64,000 nucleotides of DNA from Streptomyces lucensis JCM 4490 (GCF_014650035.1 NZ_BMUE01000023.1:1-64000); one strand, 5' to 3'; counted from the first letter of the stretch, positions 1 to 10,113 are shown. The notes: generated by a model from the sequence alone, not told the origin. Translations and numbers: made by a program.

Positions 1-366
1 GTAGTACCGCCACGGCAGGTTTGGATGCAGCCCGTTGACGATGTGCAGCTCGGTCAGGTTCTCCGACTCCATCGCCTTCGCGAGCTTCACCGCCTCCTCG
101 ATCCGCATCGTGTACGCGTCCTTCTCCCCCGGCTTGCGCTGGAAGGAGCAGTACGCACAGGAAGCCGTGCACACGTTCGTCATGTTCAGGTGCCGGTTGA
201 CGTTGAAGTGCACCACGTCACCGTTCTTACGGGTCCGCACCTCGTGCGCCAGACCCCCGAGCCACGCCAGGTCGTCCGACTCGTACAGCGCGATGCCGTC
301 CTCACGGGTCAGCCGCTCACCCGAACGGACCTTCTCCTCCAGCTCGCGCTTGCGTCCTGAGTCCAT
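1..366 (-). CDS. mqnE: Aminofutalosine synthase MqnE (5' part only)
   Basis: Radical SAM enzyme of the futalosine menaquinone pathway. It joins the chorismate-derived 3-[(1-carboxyvinyl)oxy]benzoate to adenosine to give aminofutalosine. The first 122 residues are present and the gene runs out of the window at position 1. The cluster-binding cysteines are visible as C-TAS-C-AY-C (CX3CX2C), followed by the FQRKPGEKDAYTMR stretch and ELHIVNGLHP typical of MqnE. The ATG at 366 is preceded by AGGAGGT about 8 bases upstream, an excellent ribosome site. The next gene upstream on this strand is an mqnA-type gene, so two steps of one pathway lie side by side, about 120 bp apart. Confidence 0.95.
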   Translation of the reverse strand, partial: MDSGRKRELEEKVRSGERLTREDGIALYESDDLAWLGGLAHEVRTRKNGDVVHFNVNRHLNMTNVCTASCAYCSFQRKPGEKDAYTMRIEEAVKLAKAMESENLTELHIVNGLHPNLPWRYY

Positions 367-488
367 GCCCGACGACCTCCTCTTTCACGTGCACGAAGGC
401 ACCGTTCACTCAGCTTGGAAAATGGCAGGTTCCTGCAGGGGCCGGGGCGTGCTCACGCGCCGCCTCCCGTCCCTGGGGTCCGGTTCCG

Positions 489-1325
489 TCAGCCGGGAAC
501 CGTCAGCCACCGGTATGCGGTGGCCGCCCCGACGAGTTCGGCGAATCTGGTCATCCCGGCGAGGTGCCGGCGCTCGAACCCGTAGTTCAGCGTCCGGAAG
601 TACTGCTCCAGGAAGGCGGGTTCGAAGGGGGCCCACTGGGACATCTGTGCGGCGACGTCGCCGAGATGTCCCAGGGCCAGGTCCCGTGCCTCGACCAGGG
701 ACCGGTGCACCTCGTGCACCAGTTCGGGGGAGCGCTCGTAGAAGTCCCGGCGCGCGGCCCACACGGCGAAGACGAACGGCAGCCCCGTCCACTCCTTCCA
801 CAACTGGCCCAGGTCGTGGACCTCCAGGCCCTCCTCCGGGAGGCGGCCCGCGAAGGCCTGCAGACCGACGTCGCCGATGACGACCGCGGCGTCCGCTTCC
901 TTGAACATCCGCTCGAGGTCCGGTGGGCAGCCGTAGTAGTCGGGACGGACGCCGTACCGCCGGCCGAGGAGCAGGCGTGCCAGCCGCACCGACGTGCGCG
1001 AGGTGGAGCCCAGCGCGACACTCCGCCCGCTCAGGGCCTCAAGCGGCTCGCGGGTGACGATCTCGCAGGACATCACCTGCCCGTCGCAGCCGATGGCGAC
1101 GTCGGGGAGCACCACCAGGTCGTCGGCGTTGTGCAGGAACTCCACGAGGGAGAGCGGGCCGATGTCGAGCCGGCCCTCGACCAGCAGGTCGCTCAGCCGC
1201 TCGGGAGTGTCCCGCGTGATCTCCATGTTGACCAACGCCCCCGTGCGGGCGAGACCCCAGTACAGGGGGGCGCAGTTCAGGAAGCCGATGTGTCCGACGC
1301 GTGGACGCGTCATGGGAGGCGTCAT
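489..1325 (-). CDS. mqnA: Chorismate dehydratase MqnA family protein
   Basis: About 278 residues, full length for the MqnA family (periplasmic-binding-protein fold). MqnA converts chorismate to 3-[(1-carboxyvinyl)oxy]benzoate, the entry step of futalosine-dependent menaquinone synthesis. Family blocks are visible: RPRVGHIGFLNCAPLYWGLA at the N-terminus, DIGPLSLVEFLHNADDLV, CDGQVMSC, ALGSTSRTSVRLA and LWKEWTGLPFVFAVWA. The ATG at 1325 overlaps the TGA of the upstream methyltransferase (ATGA), so translation is probably coupled; a second in-frame ATG lies at 1313. The fusion-like coupling to an O-methyltransferase is not usual for housekeeping mqnA. This may be either the only mqnA or a paralogue serving a specialised product; the sequence alone cannot decide. 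Confidence 0.88.
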   Translation of the reverse strand: MTPPMTRPRVGHIGFLNCAPLYWGLARTGALVNMEITRDTPERLSDLLVEGRLDIGPLSLVEFLHNADDLVVLPDVAIGCDGQVMSCEIVTREPLEALSGRSVALGSTSRTSVRLARLLLGRRYGVRPDYYGCPPDLERMFKEADAAVVIGDVGLQAFAGRLPEEGLEVHDLGQLWKEWTGLPFVFAVWAARRDFYERSPELVHEVHRSLVEARDLALGHLGDVAAQMSQWAPFEPAFLEQYFRTLNYGFERRHLAGMTRFAELVGAATAYRWLTVPG

Positions 1326-2455
1326 GTGTACTGACCCCGGATGCCGGATCGTGCTCGGTCCGGCTCTTCGGTCCCGCTGCGGGCTTCCGGCAGTTCGCGG
1401 CCCGGCGGCACGGCCTCCGCCTCGATGAGCGAGAACTGGTGGGGCGGCGGCAGCGGGTTGACGGCGCTCAGCCGGAACCCCGCCTCCCTCAGCAGCGCCG
1501 CGAAGTCGGCGCGTGTCCGCTCCCTGCCACCGATCTTGACCATCATGTTGAGGTCGCTGAGGAACATGAGCCCGTCCGAGCCCTCGGTGGGCCGGTCCGG
1601 GAGTACCCGTTCCACGATCAGCAGCCGTCCGTCGTCGGGCAGCGCCTCCCGGCAGCGGCGGAGGATGGTGAGGCACTGCTCGTCGTTCCAGTCGTGGAGC
1701 ACACTCTTGAGCACGTGCAGGTCCCCGCCGGGCGGAACGGCGGTGAAGAAGTCCCCTTGCTCCAGGGATCCACGGGTGAGGACGTCTGCGGCCGCGAACG
1801 TTTCGGCGGCGGTGGTCAGCGCTTCGGGAAGGTCCAGGAGAACGCCTTTGACCGAGGGGTGCGCACGCAGTATCTCGGCCAGCAGAGTGCCGTCTCCGCC
1901 TCCTATGTCGAGAACGGTCGTGTGCTTGCCGAAGTCGTAGTGGCGGGCGACCAGTCCCGCGATTTTGCGGGTGTTCTGGCTCATGGCCGTGTTGAACTGC
2001 TCGGACAGGTGCGGCTGTGCGGCGAGATAGTCGAAGAATTCCTGGCCGAATTCCTTGGCGAACTGCGGCTCGCCCGTCCGGACGCTCTCCTCGAGTCCCT
2101 GCCAGGCACCCACGGTGGTGGGGTCGGTGAGCATGCACACCAGTGCGTGCAGCGAATCGGGCCGGTCCGTCCGCAGCAGGGCTCCCGCCTCCGTCAGCGA
2201 GAAGCGCCCGGACCCGTCCTGCGCGAGGAGGCCCAGCGCGACCAGCGTACGGCACAGCCGGTGGGTGGCCTGCGGGTCGGTTCCCTGCCTCAGCGCGAAT
2301 TCCGCCGACGTGAGGGGCTCGTCCCTCAGCAGATCCGCCACGGCGATGCGCGCGGCGGCGCGTAAAGCCTGCGCCGCCATATACCCGTATGCCATTCCGA
2401 CGACCAGCGCACTCGCTTCGCCGCCCGTCCGCGCATCGGTTTCGAGCGCATCCAT
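1322..2455 (-). CDS. SAM-dependent O-methyltransferase (COMT/hydroxyneurosporene type)
   Basis: 377 residues. The N-terminal ~100 residues form the winged-helix dimerisation domain of plant-COMT-like bacterial methyltransferases (AAARIAVADLLRDEPLTSAE, ATHRLCRTLVALGLL). The C-terminal domain is a class I SAM fold with motif I VLDIGGGDG and the catalytic-region signature LKSVLHDWNDEQC, in which HDW is the family's general-base segment. Such enzymes methylate hydroxyls of polyketides, phenazines or carotenoids; the substrate here is unknown. The start at 2455 has GGGGGAG about 7 bases upstream. Its stop overlaps the start of the mqnA-type gene. The region just upstream of the start carries six phased palindromic elements, suggesting specific control of this two-gene unit. 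Confidence 0.85.
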   Translation of the reverse strand: MDALETDARTGGEASALVVGMAYGYMAAQALRAAARIAVADLLRDEPLTSAEFALRQGTDPQATHRLCRTLVALGLLAQDGSGRFSLTEAGALLRTDRPDSLHALVCMLTDPTTVGAWQGLEESVRTGEPQFAKEFGQEFFDYLAAQPHLSEQFNTAMSQNTRKIAGLVARHYDFGKHTTVLDIGGGDGTLLAEILRAHPSVKGVLLDLPEALTTAAETFAAADVLTRGSLEQGDFFTAVPPGGDLHVLKSVLHDWNDEQCLTILRRCREALPDDGRLLIVERVLPDRPTEGSDGLMFLSDLNMMVKIGGRERTRADFAALLREAGFRLSAVNPLPPPHQFSLIEAEAVPPGRELPEARSGTEEPDRARSGIRGQYT

Positions 2456-2486
2456 CGACTTCTCCCCCGTTCATCCGCCGGTGGCC

Positions 2487-2551
2487 GTGCACAGGCACGT
2501 GTACAGGTCGGGTACACATACGAGTACAGGTCCGTGTACATGCCCGTGCAC
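2487..2551. promoter_or_regulatory. Array of six ~12-bp-phased GTAC/TGCA elements upstream of the methyltransferase-mqnA unit
   Basis: Reading the + strand there are cores GTGCAC (2487), GTGTAC (2499), GGTAC (2511), AGTAC (2523), GTGTAC (2534) and GTGCAC (2546). The four-base palindromic centres (TGCA or GTAC) are spaced 13, 11, 12, 12 and 11 bp apart, close to one helical turn. Several are followed by AGG. The array lies 32-96 bp upstream of the methyltransferase start at 2455, where a promoter or operator would be. This looks like a cooperative binding site for a regulator on one face of the helix; the protein is unknown. Confidence 0.55.
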
Positions 2552-2658
2552 AGCACACCGTTCACGAACGCTATTTCCTCGAAACCATATCCACGCCACC
2601 ATGGCCGACGTCAAGCGGGATGTGGCCACGCGTCAGATAGCTGCCACGGCGGGCTTTC

Positions 2659-3168
2659 TCAGCCGGCGTGCCGGGCGAACGCCTCGTACGCACGGTCGTC
2701 GAAGAGGACGAAGCGCACCTCTTCCACGGCGGTCGGCGTGTTCCTCACCGTCTCGACCGCGATACGGGCCGCGTCGTCCATGGGCCACCGGTACACGCCG
2801 GTGGAGATCGCCGGGAACGCGACCGTCCGGGCGCCCAGCTCGTCGGCCACGCGGAGGGACTCCCGGTAGCAGGAGGCGAGCAGCGCGGGGTCGCCGCCCG
2901 TGGCCCGGTACACCGGGCCCACCGTGTGGATCACCCAGCGGGCGGCCAGTTCTCCCGCCGTGGTGGCGACCGCCTGTCCGGTGGGCAGCCCCCTGCCGTA
3001 CCGTGCGGCGCGCAGCTCGCGGCACTGGGCCAGGATGGCGGGGCCGCCGCGGCGGTGGATCGCCCCGTCCACGCCCCCGCCGCCCAGGAGGGAGGAGTTG
3101 GCCGCGTTGACGATCGCGTCGGCGTGCTGCCGGGTGATGTCGCCCTGGACGAGGGTGATGGTGGTCAT
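2659..3168 (-). CDS. Macrodomain protein (ADP-ribose-binding, O-acetyl-ADP-ribose deacetylase type)
   Basis: 169 residues, a single macro domain over the whole length. Visible motifs are the adenine/ribose loop VQGDITRQHADAIVNAANSS, the GGGGVDGAIHRRGG diphosphate loop and the second phosphate loop FPAISTGVYRWP. This is the MacroD/YmdB class that removes ADP-ribose from acyl esters or mono-ADP-ribosylated proteins. The ATG at 3168 overlaps the TGA of the upstream FAD-dependent oxidoreductase (ATGA), so the two are translated from one mRNA. The functional link to that enzyme is not obvious. Confidence 0.92.
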   Translation of the reverse strand: MTTITLVQGDITRQHADAIVNAANSSLLGGGGVDGAIHRRGGPAILAQCRELRAARYGRGLPTGQAVATTAGELAARWVIHTVGPVYRATGGDPALLASCYRESLRVADELGARTVAFPAISTGVYRWPMDDAARIAVETVRNTPTAVEEVRFVLFDDRAYEAFARHAG

Positions 3169-4574
3169 GTCTGTCTCAGCCTCCGCCATACCGCCTTGGC
3201 CGCGTTGTGCCCGGACATGCCGTGCACGCCCGGTCCCGGTGGGGTCGCCGAGGAGCAGAGGAACACGGCCGGATGGGGCGTGTGGTACGGGAACAGGGAC
3301 GGCCTGGGGCGCAGCAGCAGCTGGAGTCCGCCGGCCGCGCCGCAGGCGATGTCGCCGCCGACGTAGTTGGCGTTGTGGGCGGCCATCTCGGCGGGGCCGG
3401 CGGTGGCGCGGGCGAGGACGCGGTCGCGGAAGCCGGGGGCGAAGCGCTCCAGCTGGCGCTCCAGGGCGTCGGTGAGGTCGCCGGACCAGCCGTTGGGCAC
3501 ATGGCCGTAGGCCCAGAAGACGTGTTTGCCCTCGGGGGCGCGGGTCGGGTCGGCCACGCTGGGCTGGACGGTGATCAGGAAGGGTCTGTCGGGGGCGCGG
3601 CCCTCGCGGGAGACGGCGCGCAGGGCGGTGCCGATCTCGGCCTGGTCGGCGCCGATCTGGACGGTTCCGGCGGTCCGGGCCTCGGGCGCGGTCCAGGGCA
3701 CCGGCCCGTCCAGCGCGTAGTCGATCTTGAAGACGCTCGGGCCGTAGCGGTAGTTCGCGCAGTACCGGCCGAGGCCGGCGATGCGGGCGAGCGCGGTGGG
3801 CGAGGTGTCGAAGACGTACGCGCGCGCGGGCGGCAGGTCGTCCAGGCGCTTGACCTCGTAGTCGGTGTGCACCGCGCCTCCGAGGTCGGTCAGGTACGCG
3901 GCGAGGGCGTCGGAGACGGCCTGGGAGCCGCCGCGCGGCACCGGCCAGCCGCGGGCGTGCGCGGCCAGGGCGAAGACCAGTCCGATGGCGCTGGTGGCCG
4001 GTCCGCCGAGGGGGGCGATCACGTGCGCGACCAGGCCCGAGAAAAGGGCCTTGACCCGCTCGTCCTTGAAGCGCCGCATCAGCCAGGTGGACGGGGGCAG
4101 CCCGGCGAGGCCGAAGCGGGCGAGGGTGACGGGGTCGCGCGGGAGCGCGGTCAGCGGCAGGGACATGAAGTCGCGTACGAGGGTGTCCCAGTGCGCGAGG
4201 AACGGCTCGACCAGTCTGCGGTACGCGCCCGCGTCGCGGGGCCCGAAGGAGGCCGCGGTCTGGGCCACCGAACGGGACAGCACGGCCGCGGTGCCGTCGG
4301 GGAAGGGATGCGCCATGGGCAGGTCGGCGTGGAGCCATTCGAGGCCGTAGCGGTCGAGGGGCATGGCGCGGAACGCGGGCGAGTTGATGCCGAGCGGGTG
4401 GGCGGCCGAGCACGGGTCGTGACGGAAGCCGGGGAGGGTCAGTTCCTCGGTGCGGGCGCCGCCGCCGACGGTGGGTTTCGCCTCGAACAGGGCGACGGAG
4501 AAGCCGCGCCGTGCCAGCTCCACGGCAGCGGTCAGCCCGTTCGGCCCCGCACCCACCACGACCGCATCGAGCAT
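3165..4574 (-). CDS. FAD-dependent oxidoreductase, phytoene-desaturase-like
   Basis: 469 residues from the ATG at 4574; an in-frame GTG at 4583 with AGGGG upstream is an equally possible start. The N-terminus has the dinucleotide-binding motif DAVVVGAGPNGLTAAVELAR and EAKPTVGGGARTEE, characteristic of the phytoene dehydrogenase/CrtI-like NAD(P)-FAD family. The C-terminus has the second FAD-contact motif GPGVHGMSGHNAA. Members desaturate or isomerise carotenoids but many actinobacterial paralogues have no known substrate, and no carotenoid genes are near. It forms a coupled pair with the macrodomain gene downstream. Confidence 0.85.
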   Translation of the reverse strand: MLDAVVVGAGPNGLTAAVELARRGFSVALFEAKPTVGGGARTEELTLPGFRHDPCSAAHPLGINSPAFRAMPLDRYGLEWLHADLPMAHPFPDGTAAVLSRSVAQTAASFGPRDAGAYRRLVEPFLAHWDTLVRDFMSLPLTALPRDPVTLARFGLAGLPPSTWLMRRFKDERVKALFSGLVAHVIAPLGGPATSAIGLVFALAAHARGWPVPRGGSQAVSDALAAYLTDLGGAVHTDYEVKRLDDLPPARAYVFDTSPTALARIAGLGRYCANYRYGPSVFKIDYALDGPVPWTAPEARTAGTVQIGADQAEIGTALRAVSREGRAPDRPFLITVQPSVADPTRAPEGKHVFWAYGHVPNGWSGDLTDALERQLERFAPGFRDRVLARATAGPAEMAAHNANYVGGDIACGAAGGLQLLLRPRPSLFPYHTPHPAVFLCSSATPPGPGVHGMSGHNAAKAVWRRLRQT

Positions 4575-4750
4575 CGACGGCACCTTCGGACCCCTTCGTC
4601 AGCCGATGGCCACTCGGGATCAGGATATGCCGGTGGACCGGGGCTCCCCGGCCCGGGTGGTCCCCTCGGCCGCCCGGCGGCCCGGCGCGGGGGCCGGGCG
4701 GGGCGCCGGGACCCGGGGCCGGGTTCCGCGCGGGGTGCGTGCCCGAGCCG

Positions 4751-5596
4751 TCAGGCCGCGGTGCGGAGCACGCCGGCCACGCGGCGGGCGGTGGCGGTGT
4801 CGCGGGCGGCGGTGAAGGGCAGCGCGTTGCCGCCGGTCACCCGGAACGGCTCGCCGGTGAGGGTGAGGTGCGCGCCGCCCGCCTCCTCGACCAGCAGCAG
4901 GCCGGCCGCGTGGTCCCAGGCGGCCTCCCAGGAGAACGCGACGGCGTCCAACTCGCCCCGGGCGACGGCCAGGTACTCCAGACCCGCGGAGCCGCAGTCG
5001 CGCGGTGCGAAGCCGTCGGTCCGCAGGGTGCGGAGCACGCGAATCTGCTCGTCGGTGATGTAGTCGGGGTGGGAGGTGGCGACGACGAGGTCCCGGCCGG
5101 GTGCGGGCGGACCCGCGAAAAGCCGCTCGCCGTCGAGGAAGGCGCCGCGGCCCCGGATCGCGGTCGCGAACTGGTCGCGTGCCGCCGCGTAGGTCCAGGA
5201 GGCGAGGACGGTGCCCCGGTGGGCGAACGCGACCAGGGTGCAGAAGCCGTCGTCGCCGTGCACGAACTGGCGGGTGCCGTCGACCGGGTCGACGATCCAG
5301 ACCGGTGCGTCGCCCTGGAGCGCGTCGTACGTCGCGGGGTCGGCGTGCACCGCCTCCTCGCCGACCACCACCGAGCCGGGCAGCAGGGCGCCGAGTGCCT
5401 CGGTGAGGTGCAGCTCGGCGAGGCGGTCGGCGTCCGTGACCAGGTCGTGGGGGCCGCTCTTCTCGTCAACCTCGTGGTCGGCGAGGCGGCGGAAGCGGGG
5501 CAGGATCTCGGCCGCGGCCGCCTTGCGGACCGCTTCCTCCACGTCGGCCGAGCGGCGGGTGAGAAACTCCTCGATGGTTTCGGTCTCTTCGATCAT
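4751..5596 (-). CDS. Inositol monophosphatase family phosphatase
   Basis: 281 residues, usual length for the family. Metal-binding motifs are all present: GEEAVH (first Glu), WIVDPVDGTRQF (the DPxDGT motif) and the distal WDHAAGLLLVEEAGG motif. Members hydrolyse inositol-1-phosphate, histidinol phosphate, 3'-phosphoadenosine phosphate or fructose-1,6-bisphosphate in a Mg-dependent way. The DPVDGTRQFVHGDDGFCTLVA stretch is compatible with the histidinol-phosphatase-like subgroup, but the substrate cannot be fixed. The start at 5596 was chosen because family homology begins with MIEETETIEEF; GGAGG lies unusually close to it. It stands alone between a GC-rich spacer (4584-4750) and the gene at 5696. 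Confidence 0.85.
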   Translation of the reverse strand: MIEETETIEEFLTRRSADVEEAVRKAAAAEILPRFRRLADHEVDEKSGPHDLVTDADRLAELHLTEALGALLPGSVVVGEEAVHADPATYDALQGDAPVWIVDPVDGTRQFVHGDDGFCTLVAFAHRGTVLASWTYAAARDQFATAIRGRGAFLDGERLFAGPPAPGRDLVVATSHPDYITDEQIRVLRTLRTDGFAPRDCGSAGLEYLAVARGELDAVAFSWEAAWDHAAGLLLVEEAGGAHLTLTGEPFRVTGGNALPFTAARDTATARRVAGVLRTAA

Positions 5597-5695
5597 GCCT
5601 CCATGAGAGCACGGCCCGCTGACAATCCCCGCCCGGCCGGTGCACACCGGGTGGAATCGGCGTGAACAGCGGGGCCGACGCGGCCGTCGGGGCCG

Positions 5696-7513
5696 TCAGC
5701 GGCCCACCGCGTACCCCTGCATCCCGCGCGGGTTCGCCGCCGCCGACAGGACGCCGGTCTCCGGGTCCCGGGCGACCGCGCACAGGCGGCCCTCGGACCA
5801 GGCCGGCCCGACGGTGACGTCGTGGCCGCGCCGCCGCAGTTCCTCGACCACACCGGCGTCCATGCCGGACTCCACGGTCACGCTGCCGGGGCGCCGGCCG
5901 CGCGGGTAGAAGGAGCTCGGGAAGCTGTCGTTGTGCCAGTTGGGGGCGTCGATGGCGCCCTGCAGGTCCAGTCCGCCGCGGACGGGGGCGCGCAGTGCGG
6001 CGGCGAGGAAGAAGTGCACCTGCCACTGGTCCTGCTGGTCGCCGCCGGGGGTGCCGAACGCCAGGACCGGCACCCCGTCGCGCAGCGCCAGCGACGGGGT
6101 GAGGGTGGTGCGCGGGCGGCGGCCCGGGGTGAGGGTGTTCGGCAGGCCCTCCTCCAGCCAGGTCATCTGCAGACGCGAGCCGAGCGGGAAGCCCAGCTCC
6201 GGGACGACGGGGTTGGACTGCAGCCAGCCGCCGCTGGGCGTGGCCGAGATCATGTTGCCCCAGCGGTCGACGACGTCGAGGTGGCAGGTGTCACCCCGGG
6301 TGGTGCCGTCGACGGCCACGTGCGGCTCGCCGGGGACCGGGGCGACCGTCGGTTCGCCGGCGCCCATGGGGTTGAAGACGGGCTCGTCGCCGGTCTCCAC
6401 GCGCGCGTACGCCTGTGCGGGCAGGTACGGGCTGCGTCCGCCGGGGCTGCCGGGGCGCAGCTCGTAGGAGGCCTTCGCGTCGACGAGAGCCCGGCGCGCG
6501 GCGTTGTAGTCCTCCGACAGCAGTTCCGCGAGCGGCACCTCGGCGGCGTCGCCGTACCAGGCCTCGCGGTCGGCCATGGCGAGTTTGCAGCCCTCGATCA
6601 GCAGGTGGACGTAGTCGGCGGAGCCGTAGGCGGGCAGCTCGGGCGGGAGCAGGGCGAGCTGCTGCAGGAAGGCGGGCCCCTGGCTCCAGGGACCCGCCTT
6701 GCACACGGTCCAGCCGTTCCAGTCGTACGTCACCGGGCTCTCGAAACTCGCCGACCAGCCGTCGAGGTCGGTCTCGGTGAGGGTGCCGGTGTGCCGTTCG
6801 CCGCTGGTGTCCATGGTGGGACGGCGGGACTGCCGTACCAGGGCCTCGGCGATGAAGCCGGAGCGCCACACCGTGCGCGCGGCGTCGATCCGGGCCTCCC
6901 GGTCGCCGGCCGCGGCGGTCTCGGCGAGCAGCCGCTTCCAGGTGGCGGCGAGGGTGGGGTTGCGCAGCAGCCGGCCGGGCCGGGGCGCTTCGCCGCCGGG
7001 CAGGTAGACCTCCGCCGAGGAGGTCCACTCGGTCTCGAACAGCTCCCGCACCGTCTCAACGGTCGCGTTGACCTTCTCCACGGGCGCGTGCCCGTGCTCG
7101 GCGTAGCCGATGGCGTACTTCAGGACGTCGTCGAGGGACTTGGTGCCGTGGTCGCGCAGGAGCAGCATCCAGGCGTCGAAGGCGCCCGGCACGGCGGCCG
7201 CGAGGGGTCCGGTGCCGGGGACCAGGTCCAGGCCGAGCCCGCGGTAGTGGGCGGCCCCGGCGCCGGCCGGGGCCACGCCCTGCCCGCACAGCACGCGCAC
7301 CTCGCCGCCGGCCGGGGCGAGCAGGATCGGCACCTCGCCGGCGGGCCCGTTCAGGTGCGGCTCGACCACGTGCAGCACGAACGCCCCGGCCACCGCGGCG
7401 TCGAATGCGTTGCCGCCGGCCTCCAGCACCGCCATGGCCGACTGCGAGGCCAGCCAGTGGGTGGAGGAGACCATGCCCAACGTGCCCTGGAGTGTCGGCC
7501 GGGTGGTGAACAA
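5696..7513 (-). CDS. Gamma-glutamyltransferase family Ntn-hydrolase
   Basis: 605 residues with a TTG start at 7513, supported by AGGAG seven bases upstream and by family homology beginning at FTTRPTLQG. GGT-family features are SAMAVLEAGGNAFDAAVAGA near the N-terminus and, mid-protein, GDTCHLDVVDRWGNMIS, in which the Thr is the expected autocatalytic-cleavage nucleophile. A C-terminal TLTPSLALRDGVP / AFGTPGGDQQDQWQ block is typical of the family. No clear signal peptide is seen, unlike the second family member at 23543-25345, so this one is probably cytoplasmic. It may act on a gamma-glutamyl or acyl-amide substrate. It is monocistronic by spacing. Confidence 0.85.
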   Translation of the reverse strand: MFTTRPTLQGTLGMVSSTHWLASQSAMAVLEAGGNAFDAAVAGAFVLHVVEPHLNGPAGEVPILLAPAGGEVRVLCGQGVAPAGAGAAHYRGLGLDLVPGTGPLAAAVPGAFDAWMLLLRDHGTKSLDDVLKYAIGYAEHGHAPVEKVNATVETVRELFETEWTSSAEVYLPGGEAPRPGRLLRNPTLAATWKRLLAETAAAGDREARIDAARTVWRSGFIAEALVRQSRRPTMDTSGERHTGTLTETDLDGWSASFESPVTYDWNGWTVCKAGPWSQGPAFLQQLALLPPELPAYGSADYVHLLIEGCKLAMADREAWYGDAAEVPLAELLSEDYNAARRALVDAKASYELRPGSPGGRSPYLPAQAYARVETGDEPVFNPMGAGEPTVAPVPGEPHVAVDGTTRGDTCHLDVVDRWGNMISATPSGGWLQSNPVVPELGFPLGSRLQMTWLEEGLPNTLTPGRRPRTTLTPSLALRDGVPVLAFGTPGGDQQDQWQVHFFLAAALRAPVRGGLDLQGAIDAPNWHNDSFPSSFYPRGRRPGSVTVESGMDAGVVEELRRRGHDVTVGPAWSEGRLCAVARDPETGVLSAAANPRGMQGYAVGR

Positions 7514-7816
7514 CTGCCTTCTCCTCGCCTCGGGGTGTGTCCTGCCGGTGATGCTACGGAGGTGATCGCCGCCTGGAAACACCGCGGGCGGGCCCCCGTC
7601 GGTCCCCCGCCGCGCCCGGGACGGAGCGGCCGGCCGGCCACGGAGACCGGCGACACGGGGCCGATAAGGGACGAAACAGCACGTCGGGCGCGGGGTGCCG
7701 TGACCGGCCGGGTACGCAGCGCGTTGGCCCTTCCGCCCCACCGGCAGTCGTGTGACACTGGCGTCCCCCGTCCACCATGCGGACCCCCTCCGCACCCTCC
7801 CCACGAGAAGTGCGCC
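7514..7816. other. Divergent intergenic region
   Basis: About 300 bp between the GGT-like gene (leftward) and the lipoprotein gene (rightward), so it must contain two promoters. It is GC-rich; I see no convincing -10/-35 pair, repeat or small gene in it. Confidence 0.5.
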
Positions 7817-8488
7817 GTGCGTTCTCTGCCTCTGCCGCTCGCCCTGACCGCGCGTCTGACGCCGGTCGCGGTCCTCGCCTGCGCCGGCTGGGCGCTGACG
7901 TCGGGCCCGGCCGCGCCGCCCGCCGCCGGGCAGCCGGCCTCGGCGCCGAGGACACCCGTTGAGTCCGCCTCCCCCGCCCCCTCGTCCACCGCGGTGTCCA
8001 GGGACTACTCCTCCGCGCCCGCCCCGTGCGGCAGCGTGCCCGCGGCCACCGTCAAGGTGCTGGTGCCGGGGGCGAAGACGGCGGGCAGGGAGATCCCGTC
8101 GACGGACACGAAGGTGCGCCGCACCTGCTCGTGGAACGCGCTGAAGGGCTACGACTACCGCTGGCTCGACGTGTCCTTCGAGATCGCCGGCTCGCCGGAG
8201 GAGGCGAAGCGGGAGTACGACCAGCGGGTCGCCGAGAAGAGCGGTGGCGGCGCCGTTCCCGGGCTCGGGGACGCCGGTTACTCCGTCGTGAACCTCACCA
8301 CGGAGGACAAGCAGGAGACCCGCGAGGGCGTGGTCATGGCTCGGGTCTCCAACGCCCTGGTCGTCGTCACCTACAACGGCAGCGACTTCGAGACGAAGAA
8401 GGCTCCCGGCACCGACGAGATCAACAAGGGGGCCATCAGGGCGGCGAAGTCCGCGGTCGGCGCGCTGGGGGGCGGGCAGTCGGGCTGA
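7817..8488 (+). CDS. Secreted lipoprotein, DUF3558-like
   Basis: 223 residues from the GTG at 7817, with GAGAAG upstream. A signal peptide (RSLPLPLALTARLTPVAV) ends in the lipobox LAC, so Cys about 20 is the likely lipidation site. A Pro/Ser/Ala-rich linker follows, then a compact domain with two cysteines (APCGSVPA and RRTCSWNA) and the DVSFEIAG strand that resemble the actinobacterial DUF3558 lipoprotein family. It is probably anchored to the outer face of the membrane; the function is unknown. It converges on the NCS1 permease gene with only 19 bp between stops. Confidence 0.75.
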   Translation: MRSLPLPLALTARLTPVAVLACAGWALTSGPAAPPAAGQPASAPRTPVESASPAPSSTAVSRDYSSAPAPCGSVPAATVKVLVPGAKTAGREIPSTDTKVRRTCSWNALKGYDYRWLDVSFEIAGSPEEAKREYDQRVAEKSGGGAVPGLGDAGYSVVNLTTEDKQETREGVVMARVSNALVVVTYNGSDFETKKAPGTDEINKGAIRAAKSAVGALGGGQSG

Positions 8489-8507
8489 CCGCCCCGTCCG
8501 GCCCGCG

Positions 8508-10034
<1,527 letters not shown>

Positions 10035-10085
10035 GGGCTGGCCAATCGGGGAGAGGTGGATCCGGTAAGGCCGTGCGGGCGCCGG

Positions 10086-10113
10086 GCCCCTCCCCGGGAC
10101 GGCGGGGAGGGGC
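10086..10113 (-). terminator. GC hairpin between LLM enzyme and NCS1 permease genes
   Basis: GCCCCTCCCC and GGGGAGGGGC form a perfect 10-bp stem around an 8-base loop. There is no T-tract on the leftward side, so it could be a partial terminator or mRNA-processing stem that lowers permease expression relative to the enzymes. Confidence 0.4.

Noticed and set aside
2326..2565. Small leftward frame over the phased array (CTRTCTRMCTR-like peptides)
   Set aside because: The repeated peptide is only the translation of the ~12-bp DNA repeats upstream of the methyltransferase.
3207..5063. Long + strand frame opposite the FAD oxidoreductase and phosphatase genes
   Set aside because: Composition is Gly/Arg/Val-rich shadow coding with no motif; the minus-strand proteins explain the region.
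5597..5647. Longer N-terminus for the inositol-monophosphatase family protein (to 5647)
   Set aside because: The extra 17 residues are not conserved-looking, and family homology starts at the 5596 methionine.
5822..8488. Very long open frame on the + strand across the GGT-like gene
   Set aside because: It is the antisense of a clear gene in high-GC DNA; only its last part (from 7817) has a signal peptide and family character.
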